Positions 19,182 to 28,779 are shown, counted from the stretch's first letter. The stretch: 64,000 nucleotides of DNA from JAFGJQ01 sp964495075 (GCA_964495075.1 CAZBUJ010000011.1:29451-93450); one strand, 5' to 3'. The notes: generated by a model from the letters alone, not told the origin. A program made the numbers and translations.

Positions 19182-20533
19182 ATGACGATCGGGCCATGTG
19201 CGAGTTGATTGAAAGCGAGCTGTCGCGCCACGGCTGCGATGTTTGCTGGCGAACATCCGCCGAGGAGGCGTTCACCGCGTTACAGCGCGCGGACTACGAC
19301 GTCGCCCTGACCGATCTGAATATGCCGGACATGAGCGGGATCGAGTTTTGCGAGCGAGTGGTGGCCAATCGGCCCGACGTGCCGGTGGTGGTCATTACGG
19401 CCTTTGGCAGCCTGGAGACGGCCGTGGCGGCCCTGAGAGCCGGTGCCTATGACTTCGTCACAAAGCCCGTCGACATGGATCTGCTGGCCCTGGCCCTGGA
19501 GCGGGCCGCCAACCACCGTGACCTGCAGGAAAAAGTCAGGCTGCTGGGTGAGGTTGTGGAACAATCCCAGCGGTTCGAGGAACTGCTTGGCGCCAGTCCC
19601 CCCATGCGGAAGCTGTTCGATGAACTGTCCCGGGTGGCCGACTCTGAAGCCTCCGTCTTGATCGTCGGCGAAAGTGGCACCGGCAAGGAACTCGCCGCCC
19701 GGGCGATTCATGAGCGGAGCGGCCGGGCCGGCGGCCCCTTCGTGGCCGTCAATTGTGCGGCCCTGCCGGATGCACTCCTGGAGGCCGAGCTGTTCGGCCA
19801 CACCCGCGGCGCCTTCACCGACGCGCGGGCGGCGCGGAAGGGCCTTCTCCTGCAAGGGCATGGAGGGACGGTGCTGCTCGATGAGATCGGGGATCTCCCG
19901 CTGACCCTCCAGCCCAAGCTTCTCCGGGCCCTGGAAGAGCGTCGGGTCCGGCCGGTGGGCGGTGACGAGGAGCGGCCGTTCGACGTGCGGATCCTTGCCT
20001 CGACCAACCACGACCTGGAGAGTGCTGTTGAGGAGGGACGGTTTCGGGAGGATCTCTTCTTTCGCGTCAACGTGATCACCATCAAGCTGCCGCCCCTTCG
20101 CTCCCGCGGAACGGACATTGTATTGCTGGCCCGGCATTTTCTCCAGCGCTTTGCGGCCAGCGCCGGAAAGCGGCTGACGGGGATCTCCGATGCCGCCGCG
20201 GAGCGGTTGCTCAGTTACGCCTGGCCGGGCAACGTTCGCGAACTCCGCAACGCGCTGGAGCGGGCGGTTGCCCTGACCCGGTACGAAAAACTGGCGGTGG
20301 AGGACCTTCCGGAGAAGATTCGGGCCTATCGAAGCTCGCACGTCGTCGTCGCCGGCGATGATCCGTCCGAGCTGGCCTCGATGGAGGAAGTGGAGCGGCG
20401 CTACATTCAGCACGTCCTGATGGCCGTCGGCGGCAACAAAACGCTCGCCGCCCAGGTCCTCGGATTCGACCGAAAGACCCTGTACCGAAAGCTCGCCGGC
20501 TACAAAGCCGCCGAGGAGGAGACAGGCGTTTAG
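19157..20533 (+). CDS. NtrC-family sigma-54-dependent response regulator
   Basis: Protein of 458 residues with a receiver, AAA+ and DNA-binding domain. The receiver has Asp53 in LTDLNMPDMSG. The sigma-54 interaction domain (about 145-375) shows Walker A GESGTGKE, the sigma-54 contact loop GAFTDA (commonly GAFTGA, so one residue differs), Walker B GGTVLLDEI, and an R-finger segment FREDLFFRVN. The C-terminus has a Fis-type helix-turn-helix (KTLAAQVLGFDRKTLYRKL). It would activate sigma-54 promoters after phosphorylation by the overlapping kinase. Candidate targets in this window are the -24/-12 elements at 13548 and 22261. The Asp in the GAFTGA loop may weaken or alter sigma-54 contact. Confidence 0.93.
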   Translation: MRRRILVVDDDRAMCELIESELSRHGCDVCWRTSAEEAFTALQRADYDVALTDLNMPDMSGIEFCERVVANRPDVPVVVITAFGSLETAVAALRAGAYDFVTKPVDMDLLALALERAANHRDLQEKVRLLGEVVEQSQRFEELLGASPPMRKLFDELSRVADSEASVLIVGESGTGKELAARAIHERSGRAGGPFVAVNCAALPDALLEAELFGHTRGAFTDARAARKGLLLQGHGGTVLLDEIGDLPLTLQPKLLRALEERRVRPVGGDEERPFDVRILASTNHDLESAVEEGRFREDLFFRVNVITIKLPPLRSRGTDIVLLARHFLQRFAASAGKRLTGISDAAAERLLSYAWPGNVRELRNALERAVALTRYEKLAVEDLPEKIRAYRSSHVVVAGDDPSELASMEEVERRYIQHVLMAVGGNKTLAAQVLGFDRKTLYRKLAGYKAAEEETGV

Positions 20534-20539
20534 CCGGCA

Positions 20540-21877
20540 TCACAACAACGTTCCGTGAAGGACAATGCTCGCCACGCTCAGGTAGATGATGAGGCCCGAG
20601 ACATCGACAAGTGTCGCGACGAATGGTGCCGAAGCGCTGGCGGGGTCCAGACGCAGGGCGCGCAGCACAAACGGCAACATGCAACCGGCGACGTTGCCCC
20701 ACATCACCACGCCGACCAGACTGGCGGCCACGGTTACCGCGACCAGGACGTAGTGTTCGCCATACAGGGAAGAGTGCCTGGCAGCGCGGTAAACGTATTC
20801 CCAGGCGAGAATCCGCACCAGGGCGATGGCCGCCAGGATTCCCCCGAGCGCGAACCCGGTGATCACTTCCCGGCGCGCCACGCGCAGCCAGTCGCGCAGC
20901 CGCACATGGCCCAACGCCATCGCCCGGATGATGAGCGTCGAGGCCTGTGACCCGGAATTGCCGCCGCTGCTGACGATCAGCGGAATGAACAACGACAACA
21001 CCACCGCCCGGGCCAGCTCCTGCTCGAAGAAGGCCATGGCGGTAGCGGTAAATGACTCGCCGATAAACAAGGCGGCCAGCCAGCCGATGCGCTTGCGAAC
21101 GATGGTGGAAGCGCTGAGCTGCAGATAGGGCTTGGCGAGCGCCGCCATGCCTCCCAACTTGTGGATGTCCTCGGTGTCCTCCGCATTCACGACGTCCAGA
21201 ATGTCGTCCGCGGTAATCAGACCTTTCATCCGGCCCTCCGTGTCGAGCACGGGCAGCGCGAAGAGGTCGTGACGGGCGAAAATGTGGCTGATCTCTTCCT
21301 GATCCATGTGCTCCGGCACGGTGACCAGCCGCGTGTTCATCACGTCGGTCACCCGCTTGTCCGGTTTGGCGCGGATCAGTTCGCGGAACGGGACCACCCC
21401 CAAGAGACGCTGCTGCGGGTCCAGTACGTACGCGAAATGCACGGCTACGATCGGCTCTTGGATCTGCCGGCGCAGATAGGCGATGGCCTCGTCGACGGTC
21501 ATCTCCGGCCGCAGGCGATAGAATCGCGGATTCATGAGCCCGCCGGCGGCGTCCTCCGCGTAGGCCAGCAGCGCGGTCACGTGGCTGTGCATCGGTCTGT
21601 CCAGCATGGCCAGCAGTCGGTCGCGCGTGGCGGCATCCGCTGCATGCTGGACGAGGTCGGCGGTGTCATCGGGAGCGAGCAGGCGGACCCATACGCGCTG
21701 CTCGGGCACGTTCATCTCGGCAAGAAGCTCGAGCTGGTCGTCCGAGGCGAGCGACACAAACAGGTCCTCGGCGTAGGCCCGCCCCAGCAGGGTGAACCCT
21801 TCCAGGCGCTCCTGCGGTGACAGGACGGGCCAGGCCTCGTGGAGTTCGGTGCGTGTAATCGTCTCCCTCGTTACCAT
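20540..21877 (-). CDS. mgtE: MgtE-type magnesium transporter
   Basis: Magnesium channel of 445 residues. In order: a cytosolic MgtE N-domain (about 1-115), two CBS domains (about 120-245, with SHIFARHDLFALPVLDTEGRMKGLITADD), a connecting helix, and five transmembrane helices from about 275 with SSGGNSGSQASTLIIRAMA, close to the family's selectivity region. The frame runs on upstream to 22561, but the family N-terminus and a GGGAGA ribosome site place the start at the ATG at 21877. The stop lies only 6 bp from the convergent NtrC gene. Regulation is probably by magnesium binding to the N and CBS domains, as known for the family. No magnesium riboswitch was recognised upstream. Confidence 0.92.
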   Translation of the reverse strand: MVTRETITRTELHEAWPVLSPQERLEGFTLLGRAYAEDLFVSLASDDQLELLAEMNVPEQRVWVRLLAPDDTADLVQHAADAATRDRLLAMLDRPMHSHVTALLAYAEDAAGGLMNPRFYRLRPEMTVDEAIAYLRRQIQEPIVAVHFAYVLDPQQRLLGVVPFRELIRAKPDKRVTDVMNTRLVTVPEHMDQEEISHIFARHDLFALPVLDTEGRMKGLITADDILDVVNAEDTEDIHKLGGMAALAKPYLQLSASTIVRKRIGWLAALFIGESFTATAMAFFEQELARAVVLSLFIPLIVSSGGNSGSQASTLIIRAMALGHVRLRDWLRVARREVITGFALGGILAAIALVRILAWEYVYRAARHSSLYGEHYVLVAVTVAASLVGVVMWGNVAGCMLPFVLRALRLDPASASAPFVATLVDVSGLIIYLSVASIVLHGTLL

Positions 21878-22338
21878 GGTAGAGTCTCCCGTGCCCGCGA
21901 TTGTCCACCTCACCACGCAAACGCATGATCGGGGCCGCACGACCGGCGGAGCCGGAGGCACGCGTCGATTATAGTCCCCGCCCACCGAACTGAACGAGTC
22001 GGGGCGGCGACGTCGGCGGCTGCGATACCAGGGGCCAAAAGCAGCACGGCGGCCTTCCAAATCACTGATGTGCTTCTCCAAGGATCTCTGAGGCATCACG
22101 CCCCAATGTGGCAAAACGCCGCGCTTGACGCAATGTCCAACCTGCGGCCGTCCGGCCCGAGCGTTCGCGGAAACCGCCGGAGGTCGCGGATGTCCGCCTT
22201 TTAGCGTGCAAAACACATGTCCGGAAGCCCCCGCGCCTCGAAGCTCGTATCCACGCCCGGCGGCATGGGTTTTGCCCGGGAGTGCAGTGGAGGGAACTTG
22301 TTGAAACACACGAACACTCGGCCACGGGAGGCGGTCGG
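21878..22338. other. Divergent intergenic region before mgtE and the second receiver gene
   Basis: About 460 bp. A sigma-54 element for the rightward receiver is listed separately. No gene, RNA or mgtE promoter could be assigned with confidence in the remainder. Confidence 0.45.
22261..22275 (+). promoter_or_regulatory. Sigma-54 (-24/-12) promoter before the second receiver gene
   Basis: CGGCAT, five bases (GGGTT), then TTGC. The invariant GG and GC are 10 bases apart as required, and most flanking bases match the consensus TGGCAC-N5-TTGC. It lies 63 bp ahead of the ATG at 22339, almost the same distance as at the first receiver gene. Two bases in the -24 half deviate, so it is weaker than the site at 13548. 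Confidence 0.6.
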
Positions 22339-22779
22339 ATGAGACAAGAAACAAACAACCCGTCAAGCCAGGCGAACGCGAGGCGGCGGAGGCCGGCGGG
22401 GGCCGGCTCGCCGCACGTCCTGGTGGCTGAGGACGACGACGAAATGCGGGCCCTGCTTGCCCAGACCCTTCGCGCCAGCGGGTACGAGGTTGGGGAGTAC
22501 TCGGACGGACTCCGCCTGGTGGCGCGTCTCGCCTCGGCGCAGGCAGGCGAATTCGATGCAATCGTGTCGGACATTCGAATGCCGGGCGCTTCAGGCCTCG
22601 CCATTCTCGAAGGCCTGAAGAAGTGCCAGGATGCGCCGCCCGTCATCCTGATCACCGCGTTTGGCGACCGCGAGACGCACGAGCTTGCCCGGCGACTTGG
22701 GGCCGCCGCGATGTTCGACAAGCCATTCGATGTGGACGAACTCCTGGCGGCACTTCGCCGTATCGCGCCCCTGCCTTAG
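22339..22779 (+). CDS. Stand-alone response regulator receiver protein (second of three)
   Basis: Receiver-only protein of 146 residues. A basic, disordered N-terminus (about 30 residues) precedes VLVAEDDDEMRALL. The phosphorylation site is Asp78 in VSDIRMPGASG, the switch region is LITAFGD, and the Lys is in FDKPFDVDELLAAL. GGGAGG is seven bases ahead of the chosen ATG; a GTG at 22282 is a longer alternative. It is followed after 36 bp by a third receiver and then by an HtrA protease, so a transcript of stress genes is plausible. Confidence 0.88.
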   Translation: MRQETNNPSSQANARRRRPAGAGSPHVLVAEDDDEMRALLAQTLRASGYEVGEYSDGLRLVARLASAQAGEFDAIVSDIRMPGASGLAILEGLKKCQDAPPVILITAFGDRETHELARRLGAAAMFDKPFDVDELLAALRRIAPLP

Positions 22780-22815
22780 ATCGGATGACGTTGGAGCGAA
22801 ATCACGAGAGATCCC

Positions 22816-23280
22816 ATGATACCCTACAAGCCCAACCGGGAAGATCGTGGAGACGCCCGTCGTGATCCGCCGGACAGGCGAGCACCTCGGATCCTCGTCG
22901 CCGAGGACGACGACGAAATGCGAGCCCTCCTGTACCAGGCTCTCAGCAACGCCGGGTACGAGGTGGTGGCGTTGTCGGACGGGCTCGAGTTGATGGAGCA
23001 CCTGGCTTCCTATCTGGCCCCCGGGAGCCCCGTGGATGTCGATTTGATCGTCTCGGATATTTGCATGCCGTGGGTGAACGGGCTTGAGGTGCTGCGCGTG
23101 ATCAGGCAATACGTCGGATACCCCCGGGTAATCCTGATCACCGCCTTCGGAGATGACGAGGTGCACACCAAGGCAAGTCGCCTGGGCGCAGCGGCCGTCA
23201 TGGACAAACCATTCGATGTTGAGGAACTGCTCGCCAGAGTCCGGGAGATGATTCCCGGCAAGCGAGTCTCGGGTCCGTAA
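22816..23280 (+). CDS. Stand-alone response regulator receiver protein (third of three)
   Basis: Receiver-only protein of 154 residues with a charged N-terminal tail of about 24 residues. It shares AEDDDEMRALL with its neighbour. The phosphorylation site is Asp81 in VSDICMPWVNG, the switch is LITAFGDDE, and the Lys is in MDKPFDVEELL. No output domain follows. It is a recent paralogue of the preceding gene and sits 58 bp before the HtrA gene. Confidence 0.88.
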   Translation: MIPYKPNREDRGDARRDPPDRRAPRILVAEDDDEMRALLYQALSNAGYEVVALSDGLELMEHLASYLAPGSPVDVDLIVSDICMPWVNGLEVLRVIRQYVGYPRVILITAFGDDEVHTKASRLGAAAVMDKPFDVEELLARVREMIPGKRVSGP

Positions 23281-23338
23281 GGGACGTGTGGATGAAAGGA
23301 ACCAACCTGGGCCAAGAGCCAGAAGATGGAGCATTACC

Positions 23339-24829
23339 ATGAAACGTACAAAGCCGATCATTATTGTTGCCCTGCTCGCGGGGGCTGCCGTCGGCCTCGG
23401 CCTCGGTATGCCCGACGCGATATCCGGCGTCGCGTACGCCGTGGAGCGCGGTCAGGCGACCGCCGCCCGCGAACAGTTGAAGGAAGCGCGCGACCTGTCC
23501 CTGGCCTTCGAGCACGTGGCAGAAGCCGTCAAGCCGTCCGTGGTGAACATCCGATCGCTCAAACGCGTTCAGGCCGTCGGGCGCTTCCAGCGCGCTCCCA
23601 GCCCTTTGCCGGAGCCGTTCCAGGAGTTCTTCGGCGACGACTTCCTGGACCGGTTCTTCCAGCATCGCATGCCACCGGGAGGTTTCGTCCAGCAGGGAGT
23701 TGGCACCGGCGTCATCGTTGGTGCCGATGGCTACATCCTCACGAACAACCACGTGGTTGAAGGGGCGGACGATATCACCGTGACCCTGTCCGACAACCGC
23801 ACGTACGATGCCAAAGTCGTGGGTACCGACGAGAAGACGGACCTCGCCGTCGTCAAGATCAAAGCCGGCGATCTCATGCCGGCCGAGCTGGGTGATTCCG
23901 ACGCCATCCACGTCGGCGAGTGGGTCCTGGCCCTCGGCAATCCCTTCGGTCTGTCACAAACCGTGACCGCCGGCATCGTCAGCGCCAAAGGACGAGCCAA
24001 CGTCGGTATTGCCGATTACGAGGATTTCATTCAGACCGACGCCGCCATTAATCCCGGCAACAGTGGTGGGCCTCTCGTCAGTCTGGACGGCGACGTCATT
24101 GGCATCACCACGGCGATCGCGACGCGAAGCGGCGGCTACCAAGGCGTCGGCTTCGCCATTCCGACGAACATGGCCAAAACCATCATGCACGACATAATCG
24201 GCGGCGGCAAGGTGATCCGCGGATGGATCGGCGCCGCAATCCAGAACCTGACCGAGGATCTTGCGAAGTCATTCAACTACCACGGAACCGAGGGCGTACT
24301 CATCGGCGACGTGAGCGAGAACGGACCGGCCGACAAGGCCGGATTGCAAAGTGGCGACATCGTCGTCGAGTACAACGGCAAGTCCATGCACGACATGAAT
24401 CAACTGCGTAACCGTGTGGCGGCCACGAAGCCGGGCACGGAAGTCCGGATCGAAATCGTCCGTGACGGCCACCGACTGACGAAGACCGTCAAAATCGGCG
24501 AGCTCGAGAGCCATGGCGTCGTGGCGGCCGGTCATGAGCCGTCCGCGGATCTCGGTTTTACCGTTCAGACCCTGACGCCCGATCTGGCCGACCGCCTCGG
24601 GTTGGGGGCCGATGCGCACGGCGTGGTGGTGACCGGCGTCGAGCCCGGTAGTCTGGCCGACCGCGCCGGAATCCGGACCAAAGACGTGATTGTTAACGTC
24701 GGCGGCGATCGCGTGACCGACGTCGGAAGTTTCCATGACGCAATGGCCAAACGGGACTTGAGCCAAGGCGTGCGCCTGCAGGTCAAAACCGAAGGACTCA
24801 AACGCTTCGTCTTCTTGAGAAGGAGCTGA
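23339..24829 (+). CDS. HtrA/DegP-type periplasmic serine protease with two PDZ domains
   Basis: Exported protease-chaperone of 496 residues. A signal peptide covers about 1-35. The trypsin-like domain has the complete triad: His138 (TNNHVV), Asp168 (KTDLAVV) and Ser242 (NPGNSGGPL). Two PDZ domains follow (about 295-385 and 400-490), with DKAGLQSGDIVVEYNG and DRAGIRTKDVIVNVGG. The start is the ATG at 23339 with GGAG ahead. It degrades or refolds damaged envelope proteins. It directly follows two receiver genes, which fits induction by envelope stress, possibly through the sigma-54 promoter at 22261. Confidence 0.93.
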   Translation: MKRTKPIIIVALLAGAAVGLGLGMPDAISGVAYAVERGQATAAREQLKEARDLSLAFEHVAEAVKPSVVNIRSLKRVQAVGRFQRAPSPLPEPFQEFFGDDFLDRFFQHRMPPGGFVQQGVGTGVIVGADGYILTNNHVVEGADDITVTLSDNRTYDAKVVGTDEKTDLAVVKIKAGDLMPAELGDSDAIHVGEWVLALGNPFGLSQTVTAGIVSAKGRANVGIADYEDFIQTDAAINPGNSGGPLVSLDGDVIGITTAIATRSGGYQGVGFAIPTNMAKTIMHDIIGGGKVIRGWIGAAIQNLTEDLAKSFNYHGTEGVLIGDVSENGPADKAGLQSGDIVVEYNGKSMHDMNQLRNRVAATKPGTEVRIEIVRDGHRLTKTVKIGELESHGVVAAGHEPSADLGFTVQTLTPDLADRLGLGADAHGVVVTGVEPGSLADRAGIRTKDVIVNVGGDRVTDVGSFHDAMAKRDLSQGVRLQVKTEGLKRFVFLRRS

Positions 24830-24984
24830 TCGTCGGGAAAGCTCGTCGGACGGCGCCGGGACGCGCCATGCCGGACGGCGGCACCGGCGGCGGATGCGGT
24901 CGCGCTGCTTGGAAGTGCAATGGGTACAAGTGGCTTCGAGTCCGGGGTGCGAGCAGCGTCATTCGCAGTGGAAAGGTCGAAACC

Positions 24985-27498
24985 ATGTACGTTGCACAGG
25001 TACGGGTCGAGGACGCGACTCGCCAGGCCGCCGAAGTGCTCTTCAAAGACACGGAGAGTTCCCCACGGGGCCTGAGCAGCGCGGAGGCCCGGCGGCGCAT
25101 CGAGCGGGTCGGCTTGAACGAACTGGCCGAGCGAAGGGAAAGCCCGGTTCTGAAGTTGCTCGGCTATTTCTGGGGTCCCATGCCCTGGATGATCGAAGTC
25201 GCCGCGCTGCTGTCGCTGATTGTCCGGCACTGGGTGGACCTGATCATCATCCTGGTGATGCTGGCATTCAACGCTGTTGTGGGCTTTTGGCAGGAGTTTC
25301 AAGCATCCAACGCGCTCGCCGCGCTCAAGAAGAGCCTCGCCCTCAGCGCCCGTGTGCTGCGCGACGGACAGTGGCGGGAGGCGCCGGCCCGCGAGCTCGT
25401 TCCCGGGGACATCCTCCGCGTTCGTCCCGGCGACATCATTCCGGCCGACGTGAAGCTGGTTGACGGAGACTATTTGAGCATCGACCAATCGGCTCTCACT
25501 GGCGAATCTCTGCCGGTGGACAAGCAACTCGGCGACGTGGCCTTCTCCGGTTCGATCGCGAAGCAAGGGGAGATGGTCGCGCTGGTTACGGCCACGGGCG
25601 AAAGCACGAAATTCGCCAGGACGGCGAAGCTGGTCGAGCAAGCCGGCGCCGTGTCGCATTTTCAGAAGGCGGTGCTCACGATCGGAGACTACCTGATCTA
25701 TATCAGCCTCGGCCTCGCGGTCGTTCTCGTCTTCGCCCAGCTGATGCGCGGGGACTCCTTCCTGTCGGTCTTCCAATTCGTCCTGATTCTCGTCGTGGCC
25801 GCCATCCCCGTCGCCATGCCTGCCGTTCTCTCCGTCACCATGGCCCTGGGGGCTGTGGCGCTGTCGCGCCTGAAGGCGATCGTCTCCAGATTGCAGTCGA
25901 TCGAGGAAATCGCGGGCATCGACGTCCTCTGTTCGGACAAGACGGGTACCCTGACGGCCAACACGCTGTCACTCGGCGAGCCCGTCACTGTTGACGCGAA
26001 GGACGAACCGGAACTGCTGCTGGCGGCGGCGCTGGCCTCGAAAGCGGAAAACCGCGACGCCATCGACGATGCGATCGCGAAGGGCCTGGCTGATCCCGCC
26101 GCCCTCGCGGAATACGAGCAATTGCGGTTCATACCTTTCGATGCCAAGCGAAAACGAACCGAGGCCGAGGTCCGTCACGCCCGCGGTTACACCTTCTCGG
26201 TAACCAAAGGTGCGCCTCAGGTCGTCCTGGAGCTCTGCCAGCTCGACCAGCGCGCCAGGCAGGCCGCGGAACAATGCGTTGACCGTTTTGCGTCCAGGGG
26301 GTACCGCTCGCTCGGTGTGGCCCGGAAAGACAACAGCGATGCCTGGCGACTGCTGGGCATCATCCCCCTCTTCGATCCGCCGCGCGAGGACTCCGCCGAC
26401 GTCATTCGGCGAGCCCGGGAGCATGGGATCGACGTCAAGATGGTCACGGGTGACAACCTGGCCATCGCGCGCGAGACATCCCGCCAGCTCGGCCTCAAGA
26501 CCGACATCCTCCGAGCCGATGACGTGTTCGACGGGAACGAGGACCAGAGCTCCTCCCCGGTCCTGGACGAGCGGATCGAGCAAGCCGACGGCTTCGCCCA
26601 AGTTTACCCCGAGCACAAGTACGAGATTGTGCGAGCCCTGCAGCGCCGCGGCCACCTGGTCGGAATGACGGGAGACGGGGTCAACGACGCGCCAGCGCTC
26701 AAACAGGCGGAGGTGGGCATCGCGGTCTCGGGCGCCACCAACGCTGCCCAGGCGGCCGCCTCGCTCATACTCACGGCCCCCGGGTTGAGCGTCATCATCA
26801 AGGCCATCGAAGAGGCCCGGCGGATCTTCGAACGCATGACCAGCTATGCCACGTACCGTATCACGGAGACGATCCGCATCATGTTCTTCGTCGTGTTGGC
26901 AATGGTCACGTTCAACTTCTATCCCATCACCACGGTGATGATCATCCTCCTGGCCTTGCTCAATGACCTTCCCATCCTGACCATCGCCTACGACAACACC
27001 CGGCTGGACCTCCGGCCGGTACGCTGGAGCATGCGCCGCGTGCTCACCGTCTCCACGATCCTGGGGCTGGTGGGCGTCGTCGAGAGCTTCGGCCTCCTGC
27101 TGATCAGCAAGTTGTGGCTCACTCTTGACCCGGCTCGACTTCAGTCATTGATCTACCTGAAGCTGGCGGTGGCCGGCCACTTGACATTGTTTGTGGTTCG
27201 CACCGAGCATCATTCATGGAGCCGACCGTACCCCGCCCGCCTGCTCCTGCTCGCCGTCGTAGGTACTCAGACGCTGGCCGCCCTGATCGTGGGCTTTGGC
27301 TGGCTCGTGGCCAGCATCCCCTGGTCCTACGTGGCGTTCGTGTGGGCGTATTGTCTCGCGTGGTTCGTCGTCGAAGACTGGGTCAAAGTGCAGGTGTACC
27401 GCCATCTCAACCTGAGCGGCAAGCGGCATCGGAGCTTCCTGGACTGCCTGCAGACCACCTTGCACCCGCGACAGGCAACCTCGAATGCAGGCCGGTGA
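24985..27498 (+). CDS. P-type ATPase of the P3 (plasma-membrane proton pump) type
   Basis: Cation pump of 837 residues. Visible motifs are the actuator-domain ALTGESLPVDK, the phosphorylation site Asp318 in SDKTGTLT, the nucleotide-binding KGAPQ, and the hinge MTGDGVNDAPALKQAEVGIAV. About ten transmembrane helices are expected: two near the N-terminus (including PMPWMIEVAALLSLI), two before the phosphorylation site, and six after the hinge. The segment PMPWMIEVAA and the short N- and C-terminal domains are typical of P3A proton ATPases rather than P2 calcium pumps or P1B metal pumps. The longer frame to 24868 lacks a ribosome site; AAAGG precedes the ATG at 24985. It could restore membrane potential or cytoplasmic pH under acid stress. 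Confidence 0.88.
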   Translation: MYVAQVRVEDATRQAAEVLFKDTESSPRGLSSAEARRRIERVGLNELAERRESPVLKLLGYFWGPMPWMIEVAALLSLIVRHWVDLIIILVMLAFNAVVGFWQEFQASNALAALKKSLALSARVLRDGQWREAPARELVPGDILRVRPGDIIPADVKLVDGDYLSIDQSALTGESLPVDKQLGDVAFSGSIAKQGEMVALVTATGESTKFARTAKLVEQAGAVSHFQKAVLTIGDYLIYISLGLAVVLVFAQLMRGDSFLSVFQFVLILVVAAIPVAMPAVLSVTMALGAVALSRLKAIVSRLQSIEEIAGIDVLCSDKTGTLTANTLSLGEPVTVDAKDEPELLLAAALASKAENRDAIDDAIAKGLADPAALAEYEQLRFIPFDAKRKRTEAEVRHARGYTFSVTKGAPQVVLELCQLDQRARQAAEQCVDRFASRGYRSLGVARKDNSDAWRLLGIIPLFDPPREDSADVIRRAREHGIDVKMVTGDNLAIARETSRQLGLKTDILRADDVFDGNEDQSSSPVLDERIEQADGFAQVYPEHKYEIVRALQRRGHLVGMTGDGVNDAPALKQAEVGIAVSGATNAAQAAASLILTAPGLSVIIKAIEEARRIFERMTSYATYRITETIRIMFFVVLAMVTFNFYPITTVMIILLALLNDLPILTIAYDNTRLDLRPVRWSMRRVLTVSTILGLVGVVESFGLLLISKLWLTLDPARLQSLIYLKLAVAGHLTLFVVRTEHHSWSRPYPARLLLLAVVGTQTLAALIVGFGWLVASIPWSYVAFVWAYCLAWFVVEDWVKVQVYRHLNLSGKRHRSFLDCLQTTLHPRQATSNAGR

Positions 27499-27734
27499 TC
27501 GAGGTTGGTTCCATGACAACCCACGATCATGGCCCGCGCCACCACGGATGGCACGGCGCTCTTTCGAATCCAGGCCCCGGATGAATCCGCGGGCCTGAAA
27601 CGATTGGAATGAACGCCCTTCGGACGCTATGCTCCCTCGATTCAGGGAGGCGGGGGCGACGACCCGAATGCTCTTCAGCCGCGGGCCGTGGGGCCCGTCG
27701 ACGCCCATCGACTCCGCCGTTGCCGCAAGGCTCG

Positions 27735-28766
27735 ATGCGCGCCTCTCGGAATGATGTCTATTGCTCGATGGACGAGGACCTGGAAATGCCCGGCGGGCCG
27801 TCAGCCGTTCCAATCAAACCGAAGGGACGCCTTCGCCGCGTGGCGGGCATCGTCCTGCCGATGATCTTCCTGATCCTTGCCGTCTGGATGCTGCACCGGG
27901 AACTCAGGAACTATGACGTACGTGACATCGTGGCCGAGCTGGCCGTGCTGTCGCGGCGGCAGGTGGCCCTGGCCTGCGCGTGCGCGATCTTGGCGTACTT
28001 GGTGCTGGCGGGCTACGACTGGCTCGCCCTCTTGCACGTTGGCCATCCCTTGCCGCTGGGCAAGGTCGCGTCCACCGCGTTTATCAGCTACGCCCTGAGC
28101 TACAATCTCGGGTACGGTCTTTTCATGGGAGGGTCAGTTCGCTTCCGGCTGTACAGCGCATGGGGGCTGGCTCCAGCAAACGTGGCCAAGGTCGTGGCAT
28201 TCTGTGTCCTGACGTTCTGGGTCGGTCTGGCCGCGATCGCGGGCGCCATCTGCCTTCACGAGCCCACAACCATCGCTGCCGTCCTTCGACTGCCCCGCAT
28301 CTTGATTCGACCGCTCGGCGCATTGCTTGCGCTCCTCGTCGCGGGTTACCTCGTGTGGAGCGCCGCGCAGCCCCGGCCGCTGCGGATTCGCGGTTGGGAA
28401 CTGGGCCCGCCGCTTCTGTGGATCGCGGTGGGGCAGATCGTCGTAACGGTGCTGGACCTCGTCCTGGCCGGCACCGTTCTCTTTATTCTCCTGCCAGACG
28501 ATGTCGGGCTTGCCTATCCGGGCGTAATCGGCGTGTACCTGATCGCGGTCGTCCTGGGCCTGGCCAGCCAAGTACCTGGCGGACTGGGCGTTTTTGAGAC
28601 CGCGTTTCTTCACTTGCTTCCGACCAACGTCTCGCCGGCGGCGGTGACCGGTGCCCTGATCGCGTATCGCACGGTATACTACCTCTTCCCCCTGCTTATC
28701 GCCTTGCTCCTGTTGGGAGCACACGAGCTGCAGATTCGCCTCCAACACCACGGAAGGCACCAGTAG
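27735..28766 (+). CDS. YbhN / lysylphosphatidylglycerol synthase-like membrane protein
   Basis: Integral membrane protein of about 343 residues with some eight hydrophobic helices and the LPG-synthase transmembrane family pattern: a SYALSYNLGYGLFMGGSVR segment near 125, and SQVPGGLGVFETAFL near 280. The C-terminal aminoacyl-transfer domain of MprF is absent, so this is the YbhN-like short form, possibly a lipid flippase or envelope factor. The start is uncertain: ATGs at 27609, 27735 and 27768 are in frame; 27735 has AAGG close ahead. It is 13 bp from the next transporter gene and probably cotranscribed. Confidence 0.78.
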   Translation: MRASRNDVYCSMDEDLEMPGGPSAVPIKPKGRLRRVAGIVLPMIFLILAVWMLHRELRNYDVRDIVAELAVLSRRQVALACACAILAYLVLAGYDWLALLHVGHPLPLGKVASTAFISYALSYNLGYGLFMGGSVRFRLYSAWGLAPANVAKVVAFCVLTFWVGLAAIAGAICLHEPTTIAAVLRLPRILIRPLGALLALLVAGYLVWSAAQPRPLRIRGWELGPPLLWIAVGQIVVTVLDLVLAGTVLFILLPDDVGLAYPGVIGVYLIAVVLGLASQVPGGLGVFETAFLHLLPTNVSPAAVTGALIAYRTVYYLFPLLIALLLLGAHELQIRLQHHGRHQ

Positions 28767-28779
28767 GTGGAGCTTGGGC

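Noticed and set aside
21878..22561. Upstream extension of the mgtE frame by over 220 residues
   Set aside because: Not similar to any MgtE N-terminus, overlaps the divergent receiver gene, and the ATG at 21877 has a ribosome site.
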